Part shown: piece after piece, positions 13,402 to 14,167 of the stretch
Layout: each line of letters starts with the position of its first letter
How positions within the stretch are numbered: the stretch's first letter is position 1
Assembly: GCA_019237175.1 (NCBI GenBank)
Contig: JAFAHP010000610.1
Span: 1-14,167, forward strand
Direction of reading: 5' to 3'
Origin: Alphaproteobacteria bacterium
GTDB taxonomy: Bacteria; Pseudomonadota; Alphaproteobacteria; ATCC43930; CGMCC-115725
Length of the DNA: 14,167 bases
The notes under the pieces: generated by a model
The model's input: the letters and a program-made list of their open reading frames with translations, nothing else
What the model was told of the DNA's origin: nothing
Databases searched by the model: none
Position numbers and translations under genes: made by a program

Positions 13402-13999
13402 CGCAATCGAGCCAATCGACAGTCGGCTGTCCCTGCTGATCCTACAGCATCCTCGCGAGAAAAAGGAGACGCTGGCGACCGCGGCCTTGACAGTTTCGAT
13501 GGTCAGGCGCGCCTCTCTGGTCATCGGCCTATCCTGGGCAAACCTCTCCGAGGCGCTCGGCCGGGGGGCCGATCCGCGCCATTGGGCGGTGCTCTATCTC
13601 GGCTCGGCGCGACCGCACGCCTTCGGATTGGGGTGCCCCGTGATTGCGGTCGATCGTCGCGGCGAGGCGGAGCCAAATCAGGAGGCGGCGCTGCGCCAGC
13701 TTGAAGGTGCGGTCCTGTTGGACGGCAGCTGGCGCGAAGCCAAAGCATTGTGGTGGCGCAACCCGTGGCTTCTCAAATTACAGCGGGTGGTGCTCGATCC
13801 GCCGGGCCCGTCGCATTACACCCGGGTGCGCCGCGAGCCGCGGCGGGAGGCGTTGTCGACGATCGAAGCCGCCGCCCTGTTGCTGACCCAAGCGGAGGGG
13901 CGTCCGGAAATAGCCGCAACGCTCACCGCCGCGCTCGACCGGATGATTGCCGAAAGCCGGCCGCGCGGGTTTCCGTCTCGGCCGCGGGTCAATGCATAA
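13397..13999 (+). CDS. DTW-domain protein, probable tRNA-uridine aminocarboxypropyltransferase
   Basis: DTW-domain proteins (TapT/TuaA in bacteria) use S-adenosylmethionine to add a 3-amino-3-carboxypropyl group to uridine in tRNA, notably position 47. The 200-residue product shows the family pattern: ILQHPREKKET (15-25), LYLGSARPHAFGL (67-79), LLDGSWREAKALWWRNPWL (107-125), and SHYTRVRREPRREALSTIEA (139-158). The motif that names the family reads DGSW here instead of the usual DGTW. The N-terminal zinc-type cysteine cluster of E. coli TapT is absent, and no upstream frame supplies it. The start is GTG 13397, since GGAGG lies five bases upstream; a longer reading from GTG 13340 adds 19 unconserved residues. 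Its start region is enclosed in a hairpin. Divergent from galU. Confidence 0.82.
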   Translation: MNAIEPIDSRLSLLILQHPREKKETLATAALTVSMVRRASLVIGLSWANLSEALGRGADPRHWAVLYLGSARPHAFGLGCPVIAVDRRGEAEPNQEAALRQLEGAVLLDGSWREAKALWWRNPWLLKLQRVVLDPPGPSHYTRVRREPRREALSTIEAAALLLTQAEGRPEIAATLTAALDRMIAESRPRGFPSRPRVNA

Positions 14000-14078
14000 A
14001 TCCGGATGGCTGCGCGACGTCCTCCAGAATATCGGCACCTCAGTCTCACGCATTTTGTAGAAAACACCGTATCCGCCG

Positions 14079-14167
14079 TCATTGGGATGGCGCGGCAGCG
14101 GGGGTTCCATAGAGGCGGGTGGCATCCTCGGCGAGTGCCGCGCGCGATGCCGGCCGCAAATAGACCA
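14079..14167 (-). CDS. Possible C-terminal fragment of a gene entering from the right edge
   Basis: On the minus strand one frame is open from the right edge and ends at TGA 14079-14081 after 28 residues (VYLRPASRAALAEDATRLYG then TPAAAPSQ). The Ala/Arg-rich content and helical look suit a real protein tail, but the other two frames are also open over this stretch, and 28 residues are too few to identify a family. It would be convergent with the DTW gene, with 79 bases between them that hold nothing recognisable. Confidence 0.3.
   Translation of the reverse strand, partial: VYLRPASRAALAEDATRLYGTPAAAPSQ

Overview
This 14.2 kb window looks like ordinary chromosome from a GC-rich alphaproteobacterium. 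I infer that from protein character and gene content (phasin and 3-hydroxybutyryl-CoA metabolism, ETF, short PyrE, an alphaproteobacterial HNH protein, a DD-carboxypeptidase with a SPOR domain). A Rhodospirillales-like lineage is plausible, but the sequence alone does not settle the order. Coding density is high, most genes lie on the minus strand, and several overlap by 1-19 bases. I see no tRNA, rRNA, CRISPR array, insertion sequence or phage gene.

Reading leftward in the direction of minus-strand transcription: galU and pgm (13263 to 10986) form a two-gene operon for UDP-glucose and sugar-phosphate supply to envelope polysaccharide. A phasin gene (9253-8663) stands alone. etfB, etfA and hbd (8285-5681) are translationally coupled and link acyl-CoA dehydrogenation to 3-hydroxybutyryl-CoA; an HNH endonuclease-family gene (5574-5011) follows. 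pyrE, an unknown 120-residue protein and a threonine-aldolase-like PLP enzyme (4867-2823) form another block. def, fmt and truA (2754-515) are translation and tRNA genes, followed by the start of a proline-rich single-pass membrane protein cut by the left edge. Two genes run rightward: a DacA-type DD-carboxypeptidase with a C-terminal SPOR domain (9546-10958) and a DTW-domain protein, probably a tRNA-uridine aminocarboxypropyltransferase (13397-13999). A possible gene tail enters from the right edge on the minus strand.

I did not find a new defence or mobile system. The most interesting signals are regulatory. The phasin promoter region carries three TGC-N3-GCA sites within 63 bases, fitting a PhaR-type PHA-responsive repressor; one sits inside a 27-base palindrome with 12-bp arms. 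The DD-carboxypeptidase leader holds a 31-base imperfect palindrome abutting its likely -10 box. The DTW gene has its Shine-Dalgarno sequence in the loop, and its GTG start in the stem, of a perfect 8-bp hairpin. The def promoter is so close to its start codon that the mRNA may be nearly leaderless. Promoter and operator calls are by eye and remain inferences.
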